A stretch of DNA of 64,000 bases from Histomonas meleagridis. Lineage: Eukaryota; Parabasalia; Tritrichomonadida; Dientamoebidae. Positions within the stretch are counted from its first letter, which is position 1. The number at the start of each line of letters is the position of its first letter. Location of the stretch: the NCBI GenBank assembly GCA_020186115.1, contig WSYJ01000146.1:248001-312000 (forward strand), written 5' to 3'. The notes below the pieces were generated by a model, which was not told the DNA's origin, searched no databases, and was given only the letters and a program-made list of their open reading frames with translations. Both the position numbers and the translations under genes were made by a program. Below, in pieces: positions 52,383 through 61,917 of the stretch.

Positions 52383-54584
52383 TTATTTATCATGATCAAG
52401 TTGATAAAACAAAATATATGCATTGCTTGAACGAACATTTTCAGAGCTAATTTTTGAAACCCTATCATCATTACACTTGAACCATTTATTACTTTTACTA
52501 TCCTTTATATTTGCTGTGTAATGCCCTCCTTCAAGTCCTCCTACATGATTAATAACACCCATAAGCGAAAAGTGACGCATATGATCATGTTCATCGTTAA
52601 CCGCCATTGGCAATTCAATTTCGTTTGGAAAGTCTATCGAAATGTCAATTTTTCTATTTGAGTACTTTGTGTATAGAAAACGTTTAAAATGAATTATTAG
52701 AATTTCGCCGAATTTTGAAATTTCAAATTTTTTCGAAGCAGCGACATATTTCTTACAGTTAGGACAAAACCATAAGTTATCGGAAGATAACACCTCATTT
52801 TGTTTGAATAAATCAATGCATTCATTGATTGACACTTTTTTCATTGTTTTACTTTTTGTCGCTTTCTTATTTATAATGCTTATTACGTTATGTACATAAC
52901 TCCAATTGAAACATTTTTTCATCGAATACGAATTCAGTATTACGTCGATGGTTCTTTCGGATACCTTAAAAATATCCATATTACGCCTTAGACGTGGAGG
53001 ATTACGTATGTAAACATTCGGTTCGTCATTTACTTCTTCGTTTTCGACTTTTTTATAAAGCGTTTTAACTTTATTATCATTAAATGTTTTGTCGTCTGTT
53101 AAAAAGAATGGTTTAAATCGTTCTTCACATGAAGAAATTATTGTCTCGAAGTTGGAATCTTCGTTTGGTATTCCAACCAAATAAAACGAATCGACATCAT
53201 ACGTCTTTCCATTACACGTCGTAAGTAATCGAACTGGTGCAAATATGTTCGACGTGGAATCACGTGGAATCTCAAAAACTATTAGCTTGTTTTCAGACAT
53301 AGTTTTAATAAGTTTTGTTCGCCACATTAAATTTGTGGATGTCTCAAGTTGTTCTGCAATAACAATGTTGACTTCACGACCAAAATATTGCGAAAGAGCA
53401 TCAATAATATCGCCTATTGTATAGGATGATATGACTGATAATGTCATCATAATGCGCGGCGATGTGATGTCATATGGAACAAAGAGAAATGGTGGAGTGG
53501 TAACCATAGGAATGGGAACTGGTAAGGTTAACGATGTGAATGGTTCTTGTGTAATAGATTCATGATTACATTCGGGACAAAAAATATGTGATTGATTTGA
53601 TCCTTGAAAAGTATCTGATATGATGCTAGTCCCATCGTCGTTTGACTTTAGTTCTTGATGAAGGAGATCAAGAAGAATAGTGATGAATTCATGTGCATCT
53701 TGTTGATTCCTATTTGCAAATTGTGGAGAATAATCACCAAAAACACATTTAAAAAGACGTGGAGCTATGTTATTGAAGGAGGGGTCATGGAGATAGCGAA
53801 TAATCTCAGAGAAAGCAGAAGAAATTCGCCCTTTTGTTGGCGAGAGAACGTTAACTCTGTTTGTGAAGTCATTTGACAGAAAAAATCTTTCGATTGATGG
53901 GATACGACAAAGACATTGAAGTGATGCGCTCATATAACATGTGTTACCCATATTGAAGATACCACATATAGTTCCTACTTCAGTTTGAGTTTCATCTTTT
54001 GAGATTATCTTGACTTCAGAGTTTGTTTCTTTGGATAATATTAAGGAACATTGATCATTTAAGTAGTAGTACCCAAACGATTTATCCTCGTATATTCGTT
54101 CTTGTTTGACGGAATGATAATAATCATAAAGATGATAGATATTTGGATCACAATTAAAGAAAGAACATACAGCGTCCTTGAATTCTTTGGTTGGTTTGAA
54201 TAACTCGTATGTAAATGTATGCTTTTTATCCTCAAAAGTTACTTCATATTCTGGTGGTTGAACAATTGGAATGTTACGATTACGAACAGGATCGAATTCT
54301 ACATTGCAATGAATTTCTGGTCCACCGCCATAGTATAAGACAAAATCTTCCCAAACTTTTTTTGGGATTATTTCATATTCAGAATCTTCTTTAATTTTAC
54401 CATTTTCCATAATTTTTGAGTTGTCAATGGGAGTCTCAGTTTCTGGTTCATTAATAAAGCCAAATGTGTTTCTCCATTTTTGAATCCAATTTTTATCTAT
54501 AATGTAAGCACCGTCACCAACTGATATCTCCTCTGTTTGCATAAGATTTTGTATTTCTTCATATTGTTTTATCTTTTCTTCCAT
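52383..54584 (-). CDS. Ubiquitin-specific protease, USP4/11/15-like
   Basis: 733 aa. An N-terminal DUSP-like domain starts SVGDGAYIIDKNWIQKWRNT. The catalytic domain has the Cys box with Cys216 in GIFNMGNTCYMSASLQCL, the QDAHEF block (NRNQQDAHEFITILLDLL), and the His box with His688 in GGLEGGHYTANIKD, followed by WFKCNDDRVSKI and NAYILFYQ. Two CxxC pairs (FCPECNHES, WFCPNCKKY) would bind zinc. Between them lies a long insert, as in the USP4/11/15 group. It removes ubiquitin from substrates. Both catalytic boxes appear intact, so it is probably active. The substrate is unknown. Confidence 0.88.
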   Translation of the reverse strand: MEEKIKQYEEIQNLMQTEEISVGDGAYIIDKNWIQKWRNTFGFINEPETETPIDNSKIMENGKIKEDSEYEIIPKKVWEDFVLYYGGGPEIHCNVEFDPVRNRNIPIVQPPEYEVTFEDKKHTFTYELFKPTKEFKDAVCSFFNCDPNIYHLYDYYHSVKQERIYEDKSFGYYYLNDQCSLILSKETNSEVKIISKDETQTEVGTICGIFNMGNTCYMSASLQCLCRIPSIERFFLSNDFTNRVNVLSPTKGRISSAFSEIIRYLHDPSFNNIAPRLFKCVFGDYSPQFANRNQQDAHEFITILLDLLHQELKSNDDGTSIISDTFQGSNQSHIFCPECNHESITQEPFTSLTLPVPIPMVTTPPFLFVPYDITSPRIMMTLSVISSYTIGDIIDALSQYFGREVNIVIAEQLETSTNLMWRTKLIKTMSENKLIVFEIPRDSTSNIFAPVRLLTTCNGKTYDVDSFYLVGIPNEDSNFETIISSCEERFKPFFLTDDKTFNDNKVKTLYKKVENEEVNDEPNVYIRNPPRLRRNMDIFKVSERTIDVILNSYSMKKCFNWSYVHNVISIINKKATKSKTMKKVSINECIDLFKQNEVLSSDNLWFCPNCKKYVAASKKFEISKFGEILIIHFKRFLYTKYSNRKIDISIDFPNEIELPMAVNDEHDHMRHFSLMGVINHVGGLEGGHYTANIKDSKSNKWFKCNDDRVSKISSENVRSSNAYILFYQLDHDK

Positions 54585-54886
54585 ACACTGGAGAGGAGAA
54601 AATGTTCAACAGAAAGAGAAACAATCGTTTTCTTCTCAAAATTCGGATAAAACGGTTATTTATAGGCAAGTAAAAAATTTCATCATCTTGAAGAATAAAG
54701 TCAATCATTCACATGCTTTATCCTTTCTATTCACTGACTCGGATACAATAAGAAAATGCAGATATTGAAAATTTAAAATAGTTTCAAATGCATTGATTGA
54801 TTAGTTAAATTTTATTTCTTTCCCCTTATATTAAAAATACTAAAGTTAAGTTTTCTTAAAATAAACCATTAATAATAATATCATTT

Positions 54887-56032
54887 TTATTCCTTTTGCT
54901 TAAAGTAAGAAAAGATTTCGATACATTCATCTCTCTTATAAAGATTTTCGATATCGAAAGTTTCCCAAGCAGAGCACGGAACATTCTTTGAAAGCAAACA
55001 AATGAATGAATTAAATTCGCGACTCCATTTTTCACGATTCTTGACAGCAAAGTCAGCAAATTGACAAATAGCTTTTTTGTCATTTTGTGATAAATCTGTA
55101 ACAGCTGACCACAACGCAAAGAATTTACATGGAGGTGTATCCCATGGACCGAAGTCTTCTTTCAACAACGATTTCGTTAGGATCGGTGCGAAACCGTTTA
55201 GTGACGCTAAGCCTTCACTTTTGCGAATAACCGTCGTGAGTAAAGCAAACAAAGGCTTCGTAACGTCCTCAACATCACCGCAGTTGTCGAAGATCTTTCC
55301 CATTATTTTGGTATCAATCCTACTAGATCCACCAACTGTTGACAGGTCATGTAAAAATAGTAAGGATAGTGCAATGAAATATTGCTCGGTTGGAGACTCA
55401 CATTGTCCTGACTTACTACTCATAACTTTCCAAAGCTTTGGAATAACACCATTTGTTTCAAGAGATTCAAGAGTAAGACTAATCGTGGATGATTCATTAA
55501 GAAGAGTACCTACTTGTTGAATTTGTTGATAAAGAAGTGTAGTGGTAAATTCGGCTTTAGAAAGCATCTGTGAGAGAGATGAAACTTTTTCGTTGACAAT
55601 GTCTGAAGCAGAAACAATTTTGCTGAGGTTGGTTTGTGGTGCTCGAAAGTGTGAAATTAAAGTGCCAATTGTTGAGAGAGTAACAACAATATATGCAACA
55701 ATTTTAAAGATGTTTCCTTTTGATGAGCGTTTTTTGTTGATATCTATTTCATCAAGTTTATTATGATATGAAAAACTTTTGCGAACAAGTGTTCGTAGTG
55801 TTTCATTTTTATTGGCAACCTTAGCGAAAGCCCTGTATTTTTTGTGTCCATACTGTTGGTAATTTACCGGAAATTTTGGATAAATTTGTTCATTTACAAA
55901 AACCTTTTCAGTATAATGAAATCTGTTTCTTGGAGGAGTATCATCATCTGTTTTTTCTTTTTCAATTTCTTCTTCTTCCTCTTCTTCTTCTTCGATATTT
56001 TTCTCAGCTGGTTCTGTTTTGCTTTGCTCCAT
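54887..56032 (-). CDS. Hypothetical single-TM protein
   Basis: The frame is open upstream to a TTG at 56134, but the first in-frame ATG is 56032 (381 aa); an ATG at 56138 lies in another frame. The N-terminal part is acidic (a run of Glu) followed by a basic segment. One TM segment (IVAYIVVTLSTIGTLISHF) lies near residues 112-130. The C-terminal ~240 residues are soluble helices resembling ARM/HEAT-type repeats (YFIALSLLFLHDLST, PLFALLTTVIRKSE, KFFALWSAVTDLS). No family recognised. The uncertain start (possible short upstream exon or sequencing error) should be noted. Confidence 0.7.
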   Translation of the reverse strand: MEQSKTEPAEKNIEEEEEEEEEIEKEKTDDDTPPRNRFHYTEKVFVNEQIYPKFPVNYQQYGHKKYRAFAKVANKNETLRTLVRKSFSYHNKLDEIDINKKRSSKGNIFKIVAYIVVTLSTIGTLISHFRAPQTNLSKIVSASDIVNEKVSSLSQMLSKAEFTTTLLYQQIQQVGTLLNESSTISLTLESLETNGVIPKLWKVMSSKSGQCESPTEQYFIALSLLFLHDLSTVGGSSRIDTKIMGKIFDNCGDVEDVTKPLFALLTTVIRKSEGLASLNGFAPILTKSLLKEDFGPWDTPPCKFFALWSAVTDLSQNDKKAICQFADFAVKNREKWSREFNSFICLLSKNVPCSAWETFDIENLYKRDECIEIFSYFKQKE

Positions 56033-56403
56033 AAGTTGTTGGATCAAAAGTGGAAATAAACGTTCTCCTCCATAAAGAAACAAATTTTCATCTTTTATCT
56101 GTAGTAATTCATTGGAAGTACTGTAGGTAAACAAACATGATTTTATTCCATAGTTTCAACGATTGATGATAAAGTATATACAATTTTTCAGTCAAACAAA
56201 AATTGTATTTCTTCGTAAATGAAAATATTTGTTTACACAGAAGAGAGCTGTATTTGTGCATAGCAAAATTACCTTTTCATTTCTTACAATAGAAAATGAA
56301 ATAATGAAAAAAATTATACTAATGAAATTGTTTCTACTGAGGATAATCTTTTATAAAAAAAATGCAGATCCAACGTTAGGTGTTTAGTTATAGAAATATT
56401 AAG

Positions 56404-57036
56404 TTAATATATATTGCATGCTTCCTTTTTGGTTCCATTTTTATGTTTCTTCTCTTCCGTATCTTGCGCTTGTGCTTCTCTTTCTTTCTCTTCTCTTTCT
56501 TTCTCTTCTATTTCTTTGGCTTCTCTTTCCTTGCGCTCTTTTATAACTTTGATCGCTTCAAGAAACGTTTCTTCAACATTTAAACCAGTTTTGCCTGAGA
56601 GGTTGAATAGAGGAAGGTCGTACTTTGCTTTGAACTTTAAGACAGCATCTTCTGAAACAACTTTGTCCTGATCGCAATTGTTCCCAATCAAGAAAATGTC
56701 TGCATTATAAACATTGTTTTCCTTGATTGAATCCATCCAATCACCTAACATTTGAAAGGTATCAACTCTCGTATAGTCAAATGTTAAAAAGACTCCGTCT
56801 GCACCTCTCAAGAAAGACTTTGTAATAGTGCGATATTGTTCTTGACCAATAGTGTCCCATACTTGTACCTTGATTTTCTTTCCATCAATGTTCAAACATT
56901 TCACTTTGAAATCTAAACCAATAGTAGATTGGATTTTTTCATCAACCGGTTCTCCAAAATATTGTCCCATTATTTCACCTTTTCCGGCAGATGAATCACC
57001 AACAAATAAAATTTTAATAATTAGTTCTTCTTCCAT
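56404..57036 (-). CDS. Atypical Rab GTPase
   Basis: 210 aa. The Rab fold is clear: ILFVGDSSAGKGEIMGQYF, STIGLDFKVK, VQVWDTIGQEQYRTIT, LRGADGVFLTFDYT and NLSGKTGLNVEETF. Three nucleotide-binding motifs deviate. The P-loop is GDSSAGKG with Gly20 where Ser/Thr should bind magnesium; switch II is WDTIGQE instead of WDTAGQE; and the guanine motif is NNCD (residues 119-122) instead of NKxD. The C-terminus has a Lys/Glu-rich helix and ends ACNIY, a possible CaaX-type prenylation site. Trichomonads have very many Rabs; this one may bind nucleotide weakly or act as a switch-locked form. MYB-like AAACGG lies ~60 bp upstream. Confidence 0.82.
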   Translation of the reverse strand: MEEELIIKILFVGDSSAGKGEIMGQYFGEPVDEKIQSTIGLDFKVKCLNIDGKKIKVQVWDTIGQEQYRTITKSFLRGADGVFLTFDYTRVDTFQMLGDWMDSIKENNVYNADIFLIGNNCDQDKVVSEDAVLKFKAKYDLPLFNLSGKTGLNVEETFLEAIKVIKERKEREAKEIEEKEREEKEREAQAQDTEEKKHKNGTKKEACNIY

Positions 57037-57481
57037 TCGAATTCAATGCCGATAATATAAACATTTCAATGTAGAACCGAAAAACTTCACTCAAAATTAA
57101 ACGGCTATTTTTGTGACATAATACCACGGAAGGTACAATTAATAAAATTTTATCCAGTCAAGAAACAAAAATTATTAAACATTTTTAATTGGGAGCAGAA
57201 ATAAACCAAACAAAAAAGCATGCATTGGTGATTGATGAAGCATTGATAGTCCAAATTACACAACCATACCATAAGTTGTGTAAGCTTCTATGAAAATCGT
57301 ATAGTTTATGGACGAAAACTGAAATCCAATTTTTCAATGATGATTCAATAGAATTCTATCGTTTCGCTAGCGTTTATTAATGAACGTTTTCATTCAAACC
57401 ATTTCTGCCCATTTAACCTCCAATTTTCAATAAATTTATTGTGTAAACCAATTAAATTTTTTCAAAATTCGGCATAAATTA
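57037..57481. other. Divergent intergenic region
   Basis: About 445 bp shared by the Rab gene (minus) and ankyrin locus C (plus). It contains AAACGGCTA near 57098 and TTCGCTAGCG near 57363. No ORF. Confidence 0.4.
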
Positions 57482-58538
57482 ATGGGAAACAAGCAAAGCA
57501 TAATCAAACCAGTACCATTACATTATTCAAAAAGTAAATATGTGTACTCATTTCAGACACTTGAAAAAATTATTTTTGAATTAAATAAAGATAATATCGT
57601 TGAATCTGTTCAAGTAATTATGAATCTTGTCGATGATTTCCCATTCAATATTAATATAACTATTAGTAGATTAATATTCTTCTTTTCTTTCACAAATGAA
57701 GGATTTTGATCTTTATCTCGACTTCATGAAAAAAGTTGAATTTAAAGAAAAAGAATTAAACAAAAGTGATTTTGATTTAATCGATACATTTTCTTATTTC
57801 CTTCTTAACATAGAATCGCAAGAATCTTATTTTCTTCTTGAAAAATTGATTGAGTTGGGGTTTGTCTCATTAGATATAGTTAAAAAAAAGGAAACTTTTT
57901 ATTTTGCGCATCATCTTTCCAAAGAATTATTAAATAATCTATTTGAAAATAGCATCACTCCTTTCCATAAATATTTCACAGAGAACATTGCAGAACTTCA
58001 ACAAAACAATTGGGAATTGCATAAACATTTAATTCGAGAAGGAGTTAATCCAAATGAAATTGCTAAAGCAATTCGGAATGACGATATTAAACAATTGCAA
58101 ATGTTATCAACGAGACAAGATTTTAATGTTAATTTAATGATTGAGCCATCACTTTATGAAAGATGTTCATTCATTAATGAAAAAAATGTGACACTAATTG
58201 ATTATGCAGCATTTTTTGGATCAGTAAAATGTTTTAAATTTTTACTTATGAATAATGCAAATGTAATAAACACAGGCAAATACGCAGTTGCAGGTGGAAA
58301 TGAAGAAATTATTCATTTGTGTGAACAAAATCATTCATCATTTGAAGGTTCATATGAAGCAGCAATTGAATTTTATCGAAATGATATTTTTCATTATATT
58401 TATGAAAATAAAATCATTAATTATTCTATTCAGAGAATTATTGAAATCTTTTTCTTCCCAACAAATATATCTATTAATATCGAATTATTTACTTTCTTCC
58501 TTGAGCAGGAAATTAATGTTAACAAAAATATTTTTTAA
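57482..58538 (+). pseudogene. DUF3447/ankyrin protein C, frameshifted 5' part
   Basis: ATG 57482 starts MGNKQSIIKPVPLHYSKSKY (also a possible myristoylation start). The frame runs collinear with proteins A and B to IFFFSFTNEGF and then stops at 57709. The continuation is in another frame from about 57696 (KDFDLYLDFMKKVEFKEKEL, NIESQESYFLLEKLIELG, then DUF3447: ELHKHLIREGVNPNEIAKAI, YERCSFINEKNVTLIDYAAFF, GKYAVAGGNEEIIHLCEQNHSSF). One net frameshift is needed. Downstream array C also contains a stop-bearing module and a foreign insertion, so this locus is most likely a pseudogene; a short intron at ~57690 is an alternative. Confidence 0.7.
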
Positions 58539-59905
58539 TAATTTTTGTATTTCGTTTTTATAATTTAATATTTAAAAATTATATTTGGATTAATTTCTTT
58601 GAGTCATTTGATAAAGAATATATACTGTGGGCATCCAGAAGTGGGTTTATTGAGATTGTGTACTTACTTCTTGAGTTAAAAACAATTGATGTTAATGTTA
58701 AAGATATTAATATATTTTGTTTGGTGTTTATTTCAAGAAAATGAAGTTTTAAAAATTCATTTGGAAATAGTTAAAATTATTTTGGACACCACTCATTTAT
58801 GCATCTCATGGAGGATTTGTTGAACTAGTTAAATTACTTCTTAAACAAAAAGTTATAGATATTGATGTTAAAGATATTTTATTGGTTAATTGAATTTTTT
58901 ATTTATTGATTTGATATCTCTTCATTAAATTTGGGAAATGTTAAATTTATTTTATACAGCACTTATGAGAGCATCTGCATCTGGCCATACCGACATACTC
59001 AAAATCCTAATTCAATACGAAGAAATTGATCTTAATGAAGAAAATGTATATGAATTTTATTTAATGTATGTTTTAGTAATTTAATGCTTAATAATATAAT
59101 TAGGAAACTGATTAATTTATTTGAAACAATATTTATGCTTGCAGTTAGAAATGGTAATATTGCTATAGTTAAATATCTTTGTGAACAATATGAAATTGAT
59201 CTTAGAGTTATAAACATTTATTTGTTTAATTTAAAGTTATCATATCCAAATTGATGTTTTTTATAGTTATTCGAAAATTCTTCGATATATTTAACACATT
59301 ACTTATTTCTGCAGCTATATATGGTCATACAGAAACTGCAAAATATCTTATTGAACAAGAAGTTATTGATATAAATGCACAAAATGTTCGAATCAAAAAT
59401 TTAAAGTCGAATTCAAAAAAATGATGTATTAAAATAATAATTGAAACGCATTTAAATTATTTGAAACAGCTCTTATTTGTGCATCTAAAAATGGTCATTT
59501 AGAAATAGTTAAATTACTTCTTGAACAAGAAGGAATTGATATAAATGCTAAAGATATCGGTTCATGTCATTTAAAATAATTTTTGTTAATTTGAAATTTC
59601 AAAATAATATTTGGAAATTATTCAAATTATATTATACAGCACTAATTAGATCAACATATAATAGGCATATTAATATAACAAAATAACTTCTTAATCAGGA
59701 AGGTTGTAATATCAATGCTAAAAATATTCAATTACTTATTAGGTGATATAATAATTTTATTTAAAGTTTCGATTTAAAATTTGGTAATTAATATAATTAT
59801 TTGAAACAGCATTCTTTTGTGCAGTAAAATCGAACAATTTAAACATGGTAAAATTACTTCTTGAACAAGAGAGATGTGATATAAATACGAAAAATAATCA
59901 TTTCA
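58530..59905 (+). repeat. Ankyrin module array C, 170-bp period
   Basis: Ankyrin modules of exactly 90 nt alternate with spacers of exactly 80 nt from 58706 to 59805 (spacers start at 58706, 58876, 59046, 59216, 59386, 59556 and 59726), so the period is 170 bp for six consecutive steps. Module peptides include TPLIYASHGGFVELVKLLL, TALMRASASGHTDILKILI, TLLISAAIYGHTETAKYLI and TALICASKNGHLEIVKLLL. Sequence similarity between spacers is low, yet length is constant. One module (59636-59725) has an in-frame TAA. The array is cut at about 59.9 kb by a foreign fragment and resumes at 61.45 kb. Confidence 0.8.
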
Positions 59906-59909
59906 TTAT

Positions 59910-60076
59910 AGTACAGTTATTAACCCTGGGAACTATAAATTAATAATTACCGCAAATCATAGTATAGAAGATACATTCATTGGCATAGATCAAGTGGACA
60001 AGGATGCCATTAAAAGAAGATTTAAGGAAATAGAAGTCAAAAGCCGAGAGGACGTTAATCTACTGAGAGTTTGGTA
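59910..60076 (+). pseudogene. C-terminal remnant, possibly helicase-like
   Basis: Frame without a start: HYSTVINPGNYKLIITANHS then a segment with EDTFIGIDQVDKDAIKRRFK, ending NLLRVW and TAA. The order (I/L)IITAN ... D..(A/I)KRRF resembles the end of superfamily-3/AAA-type replication helicases (motif C Asn and arginine finger). This is only pattern likeness, based on about 50 residues. Confidence 0.35.
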
Positions 60077-60122
60077 AATAAACAATTCAATTTTACCTAA
60101 ATTTTATTATTTAGGTACCAAA

Positions 60123-60404
60123 AATTGAATACTCATCGCCTAGGCAATGACGTAAAGTATTCAATTCCGAACTTTTTGTATCGATATCTGGTCGATAGGC
60201 AATGCCCATTCTCTTTAGGTAATATGATCTCCTTGGAGCCTACTATCGTTCTCCAATACGATAAAACTAAAGAGAATCAGGGCATTTTTATTTTTATCGT
60301 CCTCAGATAACGGTCGAAATTGAATTGAAAAATTTGGCCTAACCCCCACCCCTATTGCACTTTATCTACTTCTCTGGTCTCCGCCCTTATATAAAAAAGG
60401 GCTC
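60123..60404. repeat. Cluster of inverted repeats (hairpins)
   Basis: AATTGAATACT (60123-60133) pairs with AGTATTCAATT (60156-60166). TGCCCATTCTCTTTAG (60203-60218) pairs, with two extra bases, with CTAAAGAGAATCAGGGCA (60267-60284). GCCCTT (60383-60388) pairs with AAGGGC (60397-60402). Between the arms of the second is a nested ATCGT/ACGAT. Such density of dyads is not seen elsewhere in the window and could be an element terminus or replication origin. Confidence 0.6.
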
Positions 60405-60653
60405 CGCGAGGTCGGGCTACGGCCAGCTCGTGATAAATGCACTCATTCGCCATTAGGGCTTCTTTTGGGGGAGGGGGTACCTTGGTTTAAAGAAAAAGAA
60501 AAAAAGAAAAAAGTTCTCAATTGCCCATAGAGTGAACAAACTTTGTTATTATCACTTATGTGCTGAGTCGAAAAGAAAAAACAAAATTAACCAGAAAAAC
60601 CAATAGAAAAAAGAAATTATCTTAAAATCAATTGAATGGTTTACATTTTACAA

Positions 60654-61286
60654 TTAAAAATTAAATGAATAATTAGAATTAGGAACAATTAAAACACTGG
60701 GTGCAGATACTTCAAAATTGGTTTCACGAATATAAAATACTAAAGAATTATTAGATGTAAAAAAACCAACTGTACGATTATTAACTGATGGAAAAGTAGT
60801 ACCAAAATCATATAAATAATAATAATAAGTACCTGAACTAGAAATAGATGATTGATGTAAATAATTGACATATATCTCAGTATATTCAGAATTGGGTTGA
60901 TTAGGTTCAATTTGAATAATAACATAATAATGTGTTGGATCTATTGTCTGATTTAAATTAGTGATATAAGTAAATTGTGATAATGGAATAAAACCAGAAA
61001 CATCTGAAATAGATATTAAAGATATTGGTATAATAACATTAATAGTAGATCCAATTTCATAAGCAATTCTTTTAGTACTAGAACCACCAGGATAATTAAC
61101 AATGGTATCTTGAATAGTATAATCAGGAATCCTACCATTGTTCTTAAGAACTTCATAAGCACGATCTAAATCATATTTAGTAAGAGGTGGATTAATAGGA
61201 GGTACCAACTTACGTTGTATAACACGTCCCTTATTACGTGAATAATAAGATTCACTAATAGGTCCAATACGATGTGGATCAAACAT
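60654..61286 (-). CDS. Hypothetical protein of the inserted element, possibly structural
   Basis: 210 aa: MFDPHRIGPISESYYSRNKG, basic N-terminus, then beta-strand-rich sequence (INVIIPISLISISDVSGFIP, THYYVIIQIEPNQ, SGTYYYYLYDFGTTF, SLVFYIRETNFEVSAPSVLIV). No TM or catalytic motif. The strand-rich composition would suit a jelly-roll or virion-like protein, but I cannot place the family. Immediately upstream on the same strand is the end of another frame (ARNLNSGDSIALVLRVAIPG then TVVNQKFLGVQLNYAITY and TAA), also strand-like. Confidence 0.6.
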   Translation of the reverse strand: MFDPHRIGPISESYYSRNKGRVIQRKLVPPINPPLTKYDLDRAYEVLKNNGRIPDYTIQDTIVNYPGGSSTKRIAYEIGSTINVIIPISLISISDVSGFIPLSQFTYITNLNQTIDPTHYYVIIQIEPNQPNSEYTEIYVNYLHQSSISSSGTYYYYLYDFGTTFPSVNNRTVGFFTSNNSLVFYIRETNFEVSAPSVLIVPNSNYSFNF

Positions 61287-61317
61287 AAAAATAACAGTGG
61301 GAAAATTTTTTATTAAT

Positions 61318-61444
61318 AAGTAATTGCATAATTTAATTGAACACCTAAAAACTTTTGATTAACAACAGTACCTGGTATAGCAACTCGAAGAACTAATGCA
61401 ATACTATCACCAGAATTCAAATTACGTGCTAATCTTGTACTAAA
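61318..61444 (-). pseudogene. C-terminal remnant of a second element protein
   Basis: The open frame without a start ends at TAA near 61318 and reads TRLARNLNSGDSIALVLRVA followed by a QKFLGVQLNYAITY end. Its 5' part is replaced by ankyrin-spacer sequence, so the gene was cut at the insertion or deletion breakpoint. Family unknown. Confidence 0.5.
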
Positions 61445-61724
61445 GTGTTATGTGGAAATTATTTAAATTGTTTTTTACACCACTTATATTGGCATCTTGT
61501 GTTGGATACATTGATATGGTTAAGTTACTCATAGAACAGAAAGGAATTGACATCGACGCAGAAAATATTAATTTATTAATATCAATATTTTTATTAAAAG
61601 TTTGGAATATCAAAACATTATTTGGAAATTGCAAATAATATTTTTAACAGCATTTGATTGGGCATATAAAAAAAATTACACTGAAATAGTCAAACTACTC
61701 AATGAGAAAGGTGCAAAAAATTAG
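61445..61724 (+). repeat. Resumed ankyrin array C with natural terminal stop
   Basis: It starts inside a spacer 3' core (TGGAAATTATTTAAATTG), then one full module (TPLILASCVGYIDMVKLLIE...GIDIDAEN), an 80-nt spacer (61567-61646), and a terminal module TAFDWAYKKNYTEIVKLLNE ending KGAKN and TAG at 61722-61724. This is the expected end of gene C, now separated from its 5' part by the foreign fragment. Confidence 0.7.
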
Positions 61725-61917
61725 TAATAAGTTAGCAATCTCAAAATCATATGATTTAAATTAAAATTTTCAAAACAAAGACGGAGATCTCAACTTTTTG
61801 AATGCATTTAACGCTCATCTCAAAAAAGTTATATCGGTTTACTTTGAGAGATTTACATATTTTCAAAAATAACATTTATTCTTTTAATAAAATAATGTCT
61901 TTATTCAATAAATTTTC

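Larger units (their letters stand above)
59905..61450 (-). mobile_element. Virus/Maverick-like fragment inserted in array C
   Basis: Different base composition and gene content interrupt the ankyrin array. The left part has a plus-strand coding remnant (about 59910-60076). The middle (60.1-60.5 kb) has a cluster of inverted repeats and GC-rich non-coding sequence. The right part has minus-strand ORFs (60654-61286; C-terminal remnant 61318-61444). On the right the sequence switches within a few bases at ~61445-61450 back to the spacer 3' core and ankyrin modules. Maverick/Polinton elements are abundant in trichomonads and are my best guess, but no polymerase, integrase or ATPase gene is present, so the assignment is weak. 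Confidence 0.45.

Noticed and set aside
55844-56059. Plus-strand Phe-rich ORF
   Set aside because: Complement of the Glu-rich run in the minus-strand TM protein.
59066-59075. GTATGT-like 5' splice site in one spacer
   Set aside because: It is present in a single spacer and not at a matching position in others; no ACTAAC-type branch point follows.
58706-61646. ACAG at the spacer/module junction as a 3' splice site
   Set aside because: ACAG here is the codons for Thr-Ala; diverged copies have ACACCA, ACAATA or ACATTA, so the amino acids are kept but the AG is not.
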